Origin: Microvirga makkahensis
Lineage (GTDB): Bacteria > Pseudomonadota > Alphaproteobacteria > Rhizobiales > Beijerinckiaceae
NCBI RefSeq assembly: GCF_009830105.1
Contig: NZ_WURB01000011.1
Coordinates: 86,374 to 150,373 of the forward strand
Reading direction: 5' to 3'
DNA: 64,000 nucleotides
A program made the translations under genes and the position numbers. Below, piece by piece: positions 57,017 to 64,000 of the stretch. Under the pieces are notes generated by a model that had not been told where the DNA came from, made no database searches, and worked only from the letters and a program-made list of their open reading frames with translations. Each line of letters opens with the position of its first letter. The stretch's first letter is position 1.

Positions 57017-57340
57017 ATGCGCAAATTGCTTTTCGGTCTTCTCGGATTTGCGACCCTTGGCTTTGCCGCCCTGTCGGCCCCGCAGGCCGAGGCTCAGCCC
57101 TATTACGGCTACGGCTATCGGGGACCGGCCGTCGAATACCGTGTCGGTCCCCTACTGGTGCGCCATGAATATGGCCGCCCCCATTACCGCCGCCGGTACT
57201 ACCGCCCAGCCCCCATCTATCGCCCGACACGCGTGGTTCGCCGCTGCTGGGTCGAACGGCAGCGGGTCTGGAACGGCTACCGCTGGGTCCGCCGCCCGGT
57301 CGAGGTCTGCCGCACAGTCCGCAGACCCCGCCGCTGGTAA
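57017..57340 (+). CDS. Small secreted Tyr/Arg-rich protein
   Basis: ATG 57017 follows an AAGGAGAG ribosome binding site. The 107-residue product has a signal peptide (MRKLLFGLLGFATLGFAALS, cleavage near QAEA) and a mature part of about 80 residues dense in Tyr and Arg (YYGYGYRGPAVEYRV, GRPHYRRRYYRPAPIYRP), ending RRCWVERQRVWNGYRWVRRP. Such basic, repetitive periplasmic proteins are common in Hyphomicrobiales and of unknown role. It is followed by a strong bidirectional terminator shared with the convergent methyltransferase gene. Confidence 0.82.
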   Translation: MRKLLFGLLGFATLGFAALSAPQAEAQPYYGYGYRGPAVEYRVGPLLVRHEYGRPHYRRRYYRPAPIYRPTRVVRRCWVERQRVWNGYRWVRRPVEVCRTVRRPRRW

Positions 57341-57345
57341 TTTCG

Positions 57346-57413
57346 AAAAGGGCGCATGACGCATCGGATGGATCCCAAAAGCGGTCACCATCCGATGCTC
57401 CGGCGCCTTTTTC
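57346..57413. terminator. Large bidirectional intrinsic terminator
   Basis: An 11-bp stem, GCATCGGATGG / CCATCCGATGC with a 16-base loop, is flanked by outer arms AAAAGGGCGC and GGCGCCTTTTT. It ends transcription of both convergent genes, and its right arm touches the stop codon of the methyltransferase gene. Confidence 0.75.
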
Positions 57414-58152
57414 ACAGGAGATCCGCCTCCCCCCGGTGCAGGGCCTCGGCCTGAGGCGTGAGTCGCCCGTCGGATCCGTTGAGGACGAGAGGCGGCAGGA
57501 CCCCCAATGGGGCCCGGCTGCCCCTAGTGCCGGAGATGAGAACCCGGATGGCGGGCTTCTCGGCGCTGGGATGCACGAAGCGGAGCCCGATTCCGCCTAA
57601 GGGGCCGCTCAGCGCCTCCAGGCATTCGGCCAGCCGGTCGGCCCGGTGAATCAGAACGAGGTGGCCCCTGGGCCTGAGGAGGCTCAGGCATGCCTTGAGC
57701 CAGGCCTCGAGCCCTCCCGCGGGAAGAGCATGGGCCGCCGCCCGCCCCCGATTCGGCGAGATTCGCGCCTGCCCCTCCTCGAGAAACGGGGGGTTCGTCA
57801 GAACGAGGTCGGCCGATTCCGGAAGGAGGCCGGCCTCCCGGCGAGCGGCCTTGTCCAGAACGTCGGTCACGAAAATCTCGGCCTCAATGCCATTCTCCCG
57901 GCAGTTCCGACGACAAAGCTCCGCAAGAGCGAGGTCCCGCTCCACGAAACCGAGATGCACTCCCTTCTCCCGCGCTGCCACCATGAGGCCGACGGCCCCG
58001 GTGGAGGCGCCCACGTCGAGCACTCTGTCGTCGGCTTTTGCGGGAGCGGAAGCGGCCAGCAGCACCGCGTCGGTTCCCGCCCGATGCCCCTTGGCGGGCT
58101 GGGCCAGGGGGACGCGCCCGCCCAGCAAGTAATCTTCCGTGATCTCATCCAT
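57412..58152 (-). CDS. TrmN6-like N6-adenine methyltransferase
   Basis: The 246-residue class I methyltransferase has DRVLDVGASTGAVGLMVAA for SAM and the amino-methyltransferase motif LVLTNPPFLEEGQARISP, as in TrmN6, which makes m6A37 in tRNA1(Val). Its N-terminus (MDEITEDYLLGGRVPLAQP...GHRAGTDAVLLAAS) is typical of that group. The gene starts eight bases before the end of the DUF2007 gene, so the two are translationally coupled. Confidence 0.88.
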   Translation of the reverse strand: MDEITEDYLLGGRVPLAQPAKGHRAGTDAVLLAASAPAKADDRVLDVGASTGAVGLMVAAREKGVHLGFVERDLALAELCRRNCRENGIEAEIFVTDVLDKAARREAGLLPESADLVLTNPPFLEEGQARISPNRGRAAAHALPAGGLEAWLKACLSLLRPRGHLVLIHRADRLAECLEALSGPLGGIGLRFVHPSAEKPAIRVLISGTRGSRAPLGVLPPLVLNGSDGRLTPQAEALHRGEADLL

Positions 58153-58369
58153 GACGCAGCTCGGCTTCGAGGCCCGCCTCCCGGATCAGCCTCCGGGCTT
58201 GGTCCGCGTCGTCGTCGGGCACGAGGAGCCGCCTGGGAAAGGCGCCGATCATCCCCTCAAGGGCGCTCATATGGGCGTCCGCCACGAGAACTGGGATATT
58301 GGCGTTCTCCAATAAGGATTGTAGGAAGCCGACCATAACGAGATCGTTCGTGCGGACGATTTCGACCAT
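58145..58369 (-). CDS. DUF2007 small protein
   Basis: This short protein (74 residues from ATG 58369, with GGAAGG upstream; an in-frame start at 58405 would add 12) has the DUF2007 pattern VEIVRTNDLVMVGFLQSLLE, a conserved PVLVADAHMSALEG and the acidic PDDDADQARRLIREAG. DUF2007 proteins are small putative signal transducers of unknown function, often translationally coupled to the downstream methyltransferase as here. Neither membrane segments nor cysteines are present. Confidence 0.85.
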   Translation of the reverse strand: MVEIVRTNDLVMVGFLQSLLENANIPVLVADAHMSALEGMIGAFPRRLLVPDDDADQARRLIREAGLEAELRHG

Positions 58370-58481
58370 CGGCTGACAACCTTCCTTTGCGGTAAGCGTT
58401 TGCATTGCAGCATGGAAAATGCCATGCCACGATGAATGATATTCCTACCGGCCACGCCGGCCGGCAACCCGGGTTTGAGAC

Positions 58482-59501
58482 GTGGGCGTCGTCGTTCCTT
58501 TCGAAGATAAGCATCCTGAAAAGAATGCGGGCATCGAGAAGCTCGTCTCCCTTGTGGCCTCCGACATGCAGCGGGTCAATGCGATGATTCTCTCGCGCAC
58601 GGGATCCGAGGTCACCATGATCCCGGAGGTTGCGAACCATCTCATCTCCTCGGGCGGCAAACGCCTGCGCCCCATGCTCACCCTCGCGACTGCCGGCCTG
58701 TCGGAGTACGAGGGCGACGGCCACGTGAAGCTCGCGGCTTCCGTCGAGTTCATGCACACGGCCACGCTGCTCCACGACGACGTGGTGGACGAGAGCGACA
58801 TGCGCCGGGGCAAGGTCGCCGCCCGCATCAAATGGGGCAACGAGGCGAGCGTGCTCGTGGGCGACTTCCTGCTGGGTCAGGCCTTCCGCATGATGGTGGA
58901 GGTAGGCTCGCTGCGCGCCCTCGACATCCTCTCCGCCGCCGCGACCGTGATCGCCGAGGGCGAGGTAATGCAGCTTGCCGCCGCCAAGAACACTGAGACG
59001 ACGGAGGACGAATACCTCGCTGTGATCAGGGGCAAGACGGCAGAGCTCTTCGCCGCCGCCTGCGAGGTCGGCCCGGTGATCGCCAACCGGCCCAAGGCCG
59101 AGCAGGCCGCCTGCCGCTCCTACGGCATGAATCTCGGCATCGCTTTCCAGCTTGTCGACGATGCGCTCGACTACGGCGGCAAGGCCGCGATGCTGGGCAA
59201 GAACGTGGGCGACGATTTCCGTGAAGGAAAGATCACTCTGCCGGTCGTCCTCTCTTTCCGCCGCGGCTCAGCGGAAGAACGCGCCTTCTGGAAACGCGTG
59301 CTCGAACAGAGCGAGATCGAGGACGGTGATCTGGAGCAGGCTATCGCGATCATGCGCCGCCACAGGGCATTGGAGGACACGGTCGAGCGCGCCCGCCATT
59401 ACGGTTCCATGGCTCGCGACGCGCTCGCCCTCTTCCCGGCGAGTCCCATGAAGCAGGCCCTGCTGGACACGGTGGATTTCTGCATCGCCCGAGCGCACTG
59501 A
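58482..59501 (+). CDS. All-trans polyprenyl diphosphate synthase
   Basis: This class I prenyltransferase elongates isoprenoid chains for the ubiquinone side chain; alphaproteobacteria of this order mostly make ubiquinone-10, so decaprenyl diphosphate synthase is the likely product. The first Asp-rich motif is LLHDDVVDESDMRRG and the second is LVDDALDYGG; GGKRLRPML binds the pyrophosphate. The GTG start at 58482 gives 339 residues. It is divergent from the DUF2007 gene and feeds on the MEP pathway to which dxs and ispE in this window belong. Confidence 0.93.
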   Translation: MGVVVPFEDKHPEKNAGIEKLVSLVASDMQRVNAMILSRTGSEVTMIPEVANHLISSGGKRLRPMLTLATAGLSEYEGDGHVKLAASVEFMHTATLLHDDVVDESDMRRGKVAARIKWGNEASVLVGDFLLGQAFRMMVEVGSLRALDILSAAATVIAEGEVMQLAAAKNTETTEDEYLAVIRGKTAELFAAACEVGPVIANRPKAEQAACRSYGMNLGIAFQLVDDALDYGGKAAMLGKNVGDDFREGKITLPVVLSFRRGSAEERAFWKRVLEQSEIEDGDLEQAIAIMRRHRALEDTVERARHYGSMARDALALFPASPMKQALLDTVDFCIARAH

Positions 59502-59600
59502 GCCGCATGGCAGGCTTGTTCTTTATACAGAACAAATCGATTGACATAAAATCCATGCGACCTAAAAGCATTCCTGTCCCGGGCGGCTCCGCCGCTTTGG

Positions 59601-59656
59601 GACCGCGGTGATTTGAGACGAGCAGCTTGCCCCGCGTGACCAAAGGCTAAAGCGCC
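59601..59656 (+). ncRNA. SAM-II-like riboswitch
   Basis: The core has a P1 stem of CCGCGG (59603-59608) and the complementary CCGCG (59632-59636). The loop contains TGATTTGA and CTTGC. After the 3' stem come TGACCAAAG and GCTAAAG. These match the SAM-II consensus (stem, TGATTT loop, TTGC, stem, TGA-AAA, GCTAAA), which binds S-adenosylmethionine and usually represses methionine genes in alphaproteobacteria. It lies about 200 bp upstream of metQ, a methionine transport component. Confidence 0.8.
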
Positions 59657-59689
59657 ACGAGCGACTTCCGCCTCGTGGTTCACGAGGAG
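59655..59689 (+). promoter_or_regulatory. Alternative hairpins controlling a ribosome binding site
   Basis: CCACGAG (59655-59661) can pair with CTCGTGG (59672-59678). The same CTCGTG can instead pair with CACGAG (59681-59686), whose end is part of the GAGGAG ribosome binding site at 59684-59689. The first stem exposes the site and the second hides it. This lies immediately after the aptamer and is a plausible expression platform. Confidence 0.6.
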
Positions 59690-59697
59690 CATCGGCC

Positions 59698-59781
59698 ATG
59701 ACGCGTCCAACACCCATGTCGGCCACCATGTGGCCCCATCCGCCTTCCCGAGTCGGGCGGTGTCGCCGCTTCGCGGCCTGA
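59698..59781 (+). CDS. Candidate leader peptide ORF (27 aa) with three Met codons
   Basis: ATG 59698 follows GAGGAG by eight bases and opens a 27-codon frame ending TGA at 59779-59781. The peptide begins MTRPTPMSATMW, giving three Met in the first eleven residues, and ends with a basic tail. Nothing else is known about it. It could be a leader peptide whose translation reports methionine or SAM status, or simply a small ORF exposed by the switch. Coding status is unproven. Confidence 0.4.
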   Translation: MTRPTPMSATMWPHPPSRVGRCRRFAA

Positions 59782-59857
59782 TCGTTCTTCCTTCCCTCGA
59801 ACCATATGTCCGGCTTCGGGTTGAAGCCTGGAAAGATTCTGCCCGAAAGGTACCCTC

Positions 59858-60667
59858 ATGTCCGTCTTCACCCGTCGCATCCTCCTGTCCGCGACCTTCG
59901 CCCTCGGTGCCGCTCTGACCGCGGCATTGCCCGCCGCCGCCCAGCAGAAGAGCATCAAGGTCGGCGTCATGTCTGGAGCCGAGGAAGAGGTGGCGCAGGT
60001 CGTCAAGAAGGTAGCGGCCTCCAAGGGCTTGAACGTCGAGCTCGTTCCCTTCTCCGACTACGCCCTCGTGAACGAGGCGCTGGAGCGCAAGGACCTTGAC
60101 GCCAACGCCTTCCAGCACAAGCCCTATCTCGATGCGCAGATCGCGGCGCGTGGATACAAGATCGTGCCTGTGGGCTTCACGTTCGTGCAGCCTATCGGCC
60201 TGTACTCGACCAAGGTGAAGTCCGTCGCCGATCTGCCGAAGGGCGCGAAGATCGGCATCCCGAACGATCCGAGCAACGGCGGCCGCGCCCTGAACCTCCT
60301 GGCCCAGGAGGGTCTGATCGAGCTCAAGGAGGGCAAGGGCCTGTCGCCGAGCCTGCTCGACATCGCCGAGAACCCGAAGAACATCCAGTTCTCCGAACTG
60401 GACGCCGCGCAGCTGCCCCGCGCCCTGCCCGATCTCGATGCGGCTGTGATCAACACCGATCATGCCCTCAACGGCGGCCTCGACATCCGCGAGGACACGA
60501 TCGCGGTCGAGAAGCGCGAGGGCAATCCCTACGCGAACTTCGTCGCGGCCCGTCAGGGCGACGAGAACCGCCCGGAGATCAGGACCTTCGTGGAATCCTA
60601 CCAGTCTCCCGAAGTCGCGAAGTTCCTGGAGGAGCGCTTCAAGGGCGCCATCATTCCGGCCTGGTAA
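59858..60667 (+). CDS. metQ: MetQ/NlpA family methionine-binding protein
   Basis: This 269-residue protein captures methionine in the periplasm for the MetNI ABC importer. A Sec signal (RRILLSATFALGAALTAALP, cleavage near AAAQ) is followed by the NlpA domain: KVGVMSGAEEEVAQVVKKVA, YALVNEALERKDLDANAFQH, PKGAKIGIPNDPSNGGRALN, AVINTDHALNGG. There is no lipobox, so it is a soluble form. No metN or metI gene is nearby, so it is an orphan here. AAAGG lies eight bases before ATG. The upstream SAM-II-like riboswitch and leader ORF suggest repression when SAM is high. Confidence 0.93.
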   Translation: MSVFTRRILLSATFALGAALTAALPAAAQQKSIKVGVMSGAEEEVAQVVKKVAASKGLNVELVPFSDYALVNEALERKDLDANAFQHKPYLDAQIAARGYKIVPVGFTFVQPIGLYSTKVKSVADLPKGAKIGIPNDPSNGGRALNLLAQEGLIELKEGKGLSPSLLDIAENPKNIQFSELDAAQLPRALPDLDAAVINTDHALNGGLDIREDTIAVEKREGNPYANFVAARQGDENRPEIRTFVESYQSPEVAKFLEERFKGAIIPAW

Positions 60668-60698
60668 GCGGCTGCCTGCACACCATTGGTGATCCTGC

Positions 60699-60727
60699 GT
60701 CATCACCGGCCCAAGGCCGGTGATGAC
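60699..60727. repeat. Perfect 12-bp palindrome between metQ and ispE
   Basis: GTCATCACCGGC and GCCGGTGATGAC with a 5-base loop. This is the first module of the composite element on its own, placed exactly between two convergent genes, and may act as a terminator. Confidence 0.65.
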
Positions 60728-60753
60728 CAAAGGCGGTCAAATGCCCCCGACGC

Positions 60754-61626
60754 CTACCGAAGGCTCGTCGCCTCCACCCACCAATCCGGCTTGCTGGCGG
60801 CAATGGCGCGAACCGCCTCCGCCGCGGTTCGAGAATCCTCATACAATCCGAAGACAGTCGCGCCCGAGCCGGACATGCGCGCAAGGCGGCAGCCCTCGGT
60901 CCGGGCGAGGAGTTCAAGCGCGGCTCCGATCACCGGCTGAATGGCGAGAGCAGGCGGTTCGAGATCGTTGCGCGCAGTCTTCAGAATCTCCAGCAGGGAA
61001 TGAGCGGATGCCATCTCCAGGACGGGATGTGCCGCGCCTCCCAAGGATTGCCCCGGCTGCAATCCGAGCGCCCTGAACACGGCGGGAGTTTCGACAAGAA
61101 CGCGAGGATTCACGAGCACGGCGAATAGCGGCGAAATTTGGAGCGCGGGCCCGAGCTCCTCCCCGATCCCCCGCATCATGCGGGCTCGAGGGTCGAGGCA
61201 GACCGGCACATCGGCCCCCGTGAGCCGTGCCGCTTCGCGCAAGGATGGATGCGACAGGGGCAGATCGTTGAGCTGCGCCAGCAGCCGCAGAGCCGCCGCG
61301 GCGTCCGAGGACCCTCCGCCGATTCCCGCGGCCACGGGCAGGCGCTTGGCCAGATGGAAAGCTCCGACCCTGAGCCCCTCCACACGCTCGGACAGATGGT
61401 GCGCTGCCTTCAGAACGAGGTTGTCCGCATCGTTTCCCGCCAGAGCGGCCGTCGGGCCTCTGACCTGCAGCGAAAGCCGGGACCCCGGCACCAGTTGGAC
61501 ATCGTCGGCCACATCCGCGAAGGCCACGAGACTCTCCAGCGTGTGATATCCGTCAGGCCGCCGCCCCAGGACATGGAGCGTCAGGTTGATCTTGGCTGGA
61601 GCGCGGGTGGCGAGAGACCGGGACAT
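60754..61626 (-). CDS. ispE: 4-diphosphocytidyl-2-C-methyl-D-erythritol kinase
   Basis: IspE phosphorylates CDP-ME in the MEP pathway. The 290-residue GHMP kinase has the ATP loop [20 protein letters not shown], an N-terminal [20 protein letters not shown], and the C-terminal [17 protein letters not shown] 61626 was chosen because the family starts with APAKINL soon after; an open frame upstream to 61686 adds residues without similarity. The TPR gene starts upstream on the same strand, with a palindromic element between them. Confidence 0.93.
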   Translation of the reverse strand: MSRSLATRAPAKINLTLHVLGRRPDGYHTLESLVAFADVADDVQLVPGSRLSLQVRGPTAALAGNDADNLVLKAAHHLSERVEGLRVGAFHLAKRLPVAAGIGGGSSDAAAALRLLAQLNDLPLSHPSLREAARLTGADVPVCLDPRARMMRGIGEELGPALQISPLFAVLVNPRVLVETPAVFRALGLQPGQSLGGAAHPVLEMASAHSLLEILKTARNDLEPPALAIQPVIGAALELLARTEGCRLARMSGSGATVFGLYEDSRTAAEAVRAIAASKPDWWVEATSLR

Positions 61627-61703
61627 GCTCTTTCCATGCCCGAGCCACGGCATGATGGGAAGAGACATCCCCCACCTCTTCGTCACCGCCCCCCTTCTCG
61701 CTT

Positions 61704-61809
61704 CGTCGGCACCGGCCCTGTGCCGGGCATCTCGACGGCATGATGGGCGGCGCTCGTCCGATCGGGACCGCCGTGACTGATCCCCGGATCAAGTCCGGGG
61801 ACGGCCATG
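61704..61809. repeat. Composite palindromic element, variant copy
   Basis: CGTCGGCACCGGCCCTGTGC with GGGCATCTCGA, then a spacer with GGCGCTCGTCCGATCGGGAC, and a further CCCCGGATCAAGTCCGGGG hairpin. It separates ispE from the TPR gene. Order and spacing match the family only partly. Confidence 0.5.
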
Positions 61810-61836
61810 GCGGAGAACATGTGATCGAATGAGGAA

Positions 61837-63642
61837 CTACCCGCCGCTCTGCGACACGGGAGCCGGCGCCGGAGCGGGGGCGGTTTCAGCAGCCGCTGGC
61901 TTCGGCTCCTCCTCCAGACCGCTATCGATCTTCTTGAGGATCTTCACAAGATCTTCCGGCTCGGGATTCGAGGCCTTGGCGTGGTCCCACTGGAACTTCG
62001 CTTCGAGCTTGCGGCCCACCTTCCAGTAGGCATCACCGAGATGATCGTTGATGGTCGGATCGCCGGCCTTCAGCTCCACGGCCTTCTCGAGCTCGCGCAC
62101 GGCATCCTCGTAGCGGCCCATCCGGTAATAGGCCCAGCCGAGGGAGTCGATGATCATGCCGTCGCGGGGGGCGAGTTCCACTGCCTTTGTGAGCATCTCG
62201 AAGGCTTCTTCGATATTCTCGTTCCGGTCGACCCAGGAATAGGCGAGATAGTTCATCACCTGCGCCTTGCCGGCCGGCAGGGTGTCGGGCACCAGCTCCA
62301 GCGCCTTCTTGAGATCCGCTTCGGCCTTGTCCCATTGCTTGGCCCGCTCATAGGACGTGCCGCGATAGAAGAAGAGGATCCAGTGGCCGCGCTGGGGCGT
62401 GCCGACGAGCTCGATGGCCCGGCTGTACGTCTCGGCCGCCTCCGCGAACTTCTTGCGCGAGCGCTGCACGTTGCCGAGCGCCATGACGACCTCCACGTCG
62501 TCCGGGCGCTCCTTCATGAGCTTGTCGAGATAAGCCATGGCCTCCTCGCCGCGCCCCATCTGCTCGTAATTCTGGCCGATGGCGATGTCGGCGCTCGTGC
62601 GCACGGCCGAGTCCTTCGGCACGCGGTCGAATATTGCGTTGGCCTGCTCGTACTGCTTGAGGCGCTCATAGACGTCGCCCAGGGTAATGAGGGCCAGCGG
62701 ATGCTCCGGCTTCAGGTCGAGTGCGAGCTGGAGATAGATGATCGCGGTCAGCTCGTCGCCCTGGGTGTTGCCCACAACGCCGAGTCCGTAGAGCAGCTCG
62801 GCCGCACCATCCTGGGCATTGGCGACGAGGGGCATGAGGGGCTTGTCCTGCTCCAGCGCCGTCAGCGCCGTCATCACGATGGGATGACGCGGAGCGAGCT
62901 CGTCGAAGGCCTTGTAGACGGCGATCGCCTCGTCCTTCTTGCCGCGCTTGGCCAGGAAGCGGCCATAGGCGTCCACCACCTGCAAGGTGTTCTTCTCACC
63001 TTCATAGGCAGCCTTGAAACGCTTCTCGGCCTCTCTGGCGTTGCCGACCACATCCGCAATGAGGGCCGCGTGGTACTCCCGGAACTGATTGAAGGCCTGC
63101 TCGCTCTTGAGCTTGTCCACGGTCGCCAGCGCCTGCTTGCCGTCCTTCGAGCCCGCATAGGCCCAGGCCGTCAGAAGCGTTGCGGTGAGGTCGGCCTGGC
63201 GGCCGCGCGTTCCCTTGGCGAGACGGGCGCGGGCATCGGCGTATTTCTTCGCCTTCATGGAGCGCACCGCAAGGGCGAACTGGGCCAGGTTGTTGGACGA
63301 ATCGCGCTTGGACAGGCGTTCGGCCGCCCGATAGGCCTCCTGCATGGAACCGTTGCCGAGGAACGCGACGAAGCCGCGCTCCAGCAACTCCTGATTGCGC
63401 GGATCGGCCTCGATGGCCTCACGGAAGAACAGCGCTGCGGCCTGAGTATCACGGGCGGAGCCGGCCACATAGGCCGAGAGGAAGTTGCCCTCGAGGCTCT
63501 GCGCGGGCATCAGAGTCTCGTTCGGGTCCGTATTGACCGCCAGGGCCGGCGAGCCCAGGAGTCCTGCCGCCATCAAAACAAGTACAGACAAACCCTTGCG
63601 GGTCAAAGATAATTTGAACGTTGGCACGAAGCGCGGCTCCAA
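61837..63642 (-). CDS. Tetratricopeptide-repeat lipoprotein-like secreted protein
   Basis: The 601-residue protein has a signal peptide (GLSVLVLMAAGLLGSPALAV) and about a dozen TPR units, including RGEEAMAYLDKLMKERPDDV, AEAAETYSRAIELVGTPQRG and YEDAVRELEKAVELKAGDPT. It ends in an Ala/Pro-rich tail. Such periplasmic TPR proteins act as scaffolds for envelope complexes; in Hyphomicrobiales this gene sits between ispE and the ETF-QO gene, as here. No lipobox Cys is present, despite resemblance to lipoprotein NlpI/BamD-like scaffolds. Confidence 0.9.
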   Translation of the reverse strand: MEPRFVPTFKLSLTRKGLSVLVLMAAGLLGSPALAVNTDPNETLMPAQSLEGNFLSAYVAGSARDTQAAALFFREAIEADPRNQELLERGFVAFLGNGSMQEAYRAAERLSKRDSSNNLAQFALAVRSMKAKKYADARARLAKGTRGRQADLTATLLTAWAYAGSKDGKQALATVDKLKSEQAFNQFREYHAALIADVVGNAREAEKRFKAAYEGEKNTLQVVDAYGRFLAKRGKKDEAIAVYKAFDELAPRHPIVMTALTALEQDKPLMPLVANAQDGAAELLYGLGVVGNTQGDELTAIIYLQLALDLKPEHPLALITLGDVYERLKQYEQANAIFDRVPKDSAVRTSADIAIGQNYEQMGRGEEAMAYLDKLMKERPDDVEVVMALGNVQRSRKKFAEAAETYSRAIELVGTPQRGHWILFFYRGTSYERAKQWDKAEADLKKALELVPDTLPAGKAQVMNYLAYSWVDRNENIEEAFEMLTKAVELAPRDGMIIDSLGWAYYRMGRYEDAVRELEKAVELKAGDPTINDHLGDAYWKVGRKLEAKFQWDHAKASNPEPEDLVKILKKIDSGLEEEPKPAAAETAPAPAPAPVSQSGG

Positions 63643-63809
63643 TCATCGCGACATCTCGGGAACAGGATGTAAGGAGATGTGCGCCAAATCAGGCCGGAGA
63701 ATGGCGCGTCGCCCGAACTGTCGCAAGGGGGGAGATTGACGCTGTGGGCGTAAAAGCCGCCCGAGGGGGAGGATTTGATCCGACAAAGACGGAGCAAAAG
63801 AGCCCTCGC

Positions 63810-63837
63810 GGGATGGCCGGGCAGTCCCGGCCATCCC
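63810..63837. repeat. Perfect 12-bp palindrome near the ETF-QO gene end
   Basis: GGGATGGCCGGG and CCCGGCCATCCC with a 4-base loop, in the gap downstream of the ETF-QO stop codon. It is a single-module member of the palindromic family and could double as a terminator. Confidence 0.6.
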
Positions 63838-63871
63838 GATGCGACGGGCGCGGCCTCTCTCGTGCCGGCCC

Positions 63872-64000
63872 TTACATATTGACGTAGTTGGGTCCGCCGC
63901 CGCCCTCGGGGGTGATCCAGGTGATGTTCTGGTTGGGGTCCTTGATGTCGCAGGTCTTGCAGTGGACGCAGTTCTGGGCGTTGATCTGGAAGCGCACGCC
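63872..64000 (-). CDS. Electron transfer flavoprotein-ubiquinone oxidoreductase, C-terminal end
   Basis: Only the last 42 residues are inside the window; the gene continues beyond the right edge. They contain [19 protein letters not shown], the 4Fe-4S ferredoxin-like cluster of ETF-QO, and end [15 protein letters not shown], nearly identical to the family C-terminus I recall. ETF-QO passes electrons from acyl-CoA and other dehydrogenases via ETF to ubiquinone in the membrane. Its position beside the TPR gene and ispE matches other Hyphomicrobiales. Confidence 0.9.
   Translation of the reverse strand, partial: GVRFQINAQNCVHCKTCDIKDPNQNITWITPEGGGGPNYVNM

Noticed and set aside
57017..57340. Possible repeat-containing RNA instead of a protein gene
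   Set aside because: Signal peptide, ribosome binding site and terminator all fit a secreted protein.
58401..58409. TGC-ATT-GCA dyad as another PhaR-like operator
   Set aside because: It overlaps an alternative start codon of the DUF2007 gene and has arms of only three bases, so chance is likely.

Overview
This window looks like chromosome from a high-GC alphaproteobacterium of the order Hyphomicrobiales (Rhizobiales). It most resembles Methylobacteriaceae such as Microvirga. That placement rests on remembered protein resemblance and was not searched. Supporting signs are the RibB-RibX fusion, the frequent GTG/TTG starts, the glyQ/glyS, S49 peptidase, polyprenyl synthase, ispE, TPR and ETF-QO block, and a SAM-II-type riboswitch. 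I saw no rRNA, tRNA, CRISPR array, transposase or prophage genes.

Layout. 1-9 kb: a decayed patatin-like 3' end, a lipoprotein L,D-transpeptidase, an acetylpolyamine amidohydrolase-like deacetylase, an HTH-RibB-RibX fusion, aroC, a histidine phosphatase, fabI and a DnaJ-type co-chaperone. 9-16 kb: pdxH, an SDR, a divergent pair of citrate synthase-like genes (one with a DNA-binding head), a Nudix hydrolase, a TIGR02301 protein and a dihydroorotase-like protein. 16-25 kb: ygfZ, a hybrid sensor kinase with duplicated PAS domains, a PaiB/AAC(6')-like pair, tag, an HD hydrolase, a dual-specificity phosphatase, a DUF2339 membrane protein and xseB. 25-33 kb: a two-gene polysaccharide operon (GT61 and O-antigen ligase), dxs, an exported SOD, tlyA, a TrmA/RumA-type methyltransferase and a SRAP peptidase. 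33-45 kb: corA, an SDR, an acyl-CoA dehydrogenase, Sua5/TsaC, wrbA with a divergent LysR gene, acuI, an MFS carrier, a cell wall hydrolase, and an MmyB-like regulator facing a small membrane protein. 45-48 kb: a heavily decayed hybrid histidine kinase. 48-64 kb: GFA protein, ppdK, a second L,D-transpeptidase, glyS/glyQ, S49 peptidase, TrmN6-like methyltransferase, DUF2007, polyprenyl diphosphate synthase, riboswitch-linked metQ, ispE, a TPR protein and the end of ETF-QO.

How the genes connect. dxs and ispE belong to the MEP isoprenoid pathway and the polyprenyl synthase uses its product for the ubiquinone tail; ETF-QO delivers electrons to that quinone from acyl-CoA dehydrogenases like the one encoded here. 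Two L,D-transpeptidases, the SleB-type hydrolase and the polysaccharide pair serve the cell envelope.

The most notable signals are: (1) a SAM-II-like aptamer followed by mutually exclusive hairpins and a 27-codon Met-containing leader ORF upstream of an orphan metQ; (2) an HTH-RibB-RibX fusion with a strong palindrome just upstream and a strong internal start; (3) a citrate synthase homologue fused to an HTH and divergent from a second citrate synthase; (4) a dispersed family of composite palindromic elements of about 90 bp in intergenic gaps; (5) a dihydroorotase-like enzyme with Gln replacing one metal-binding His.
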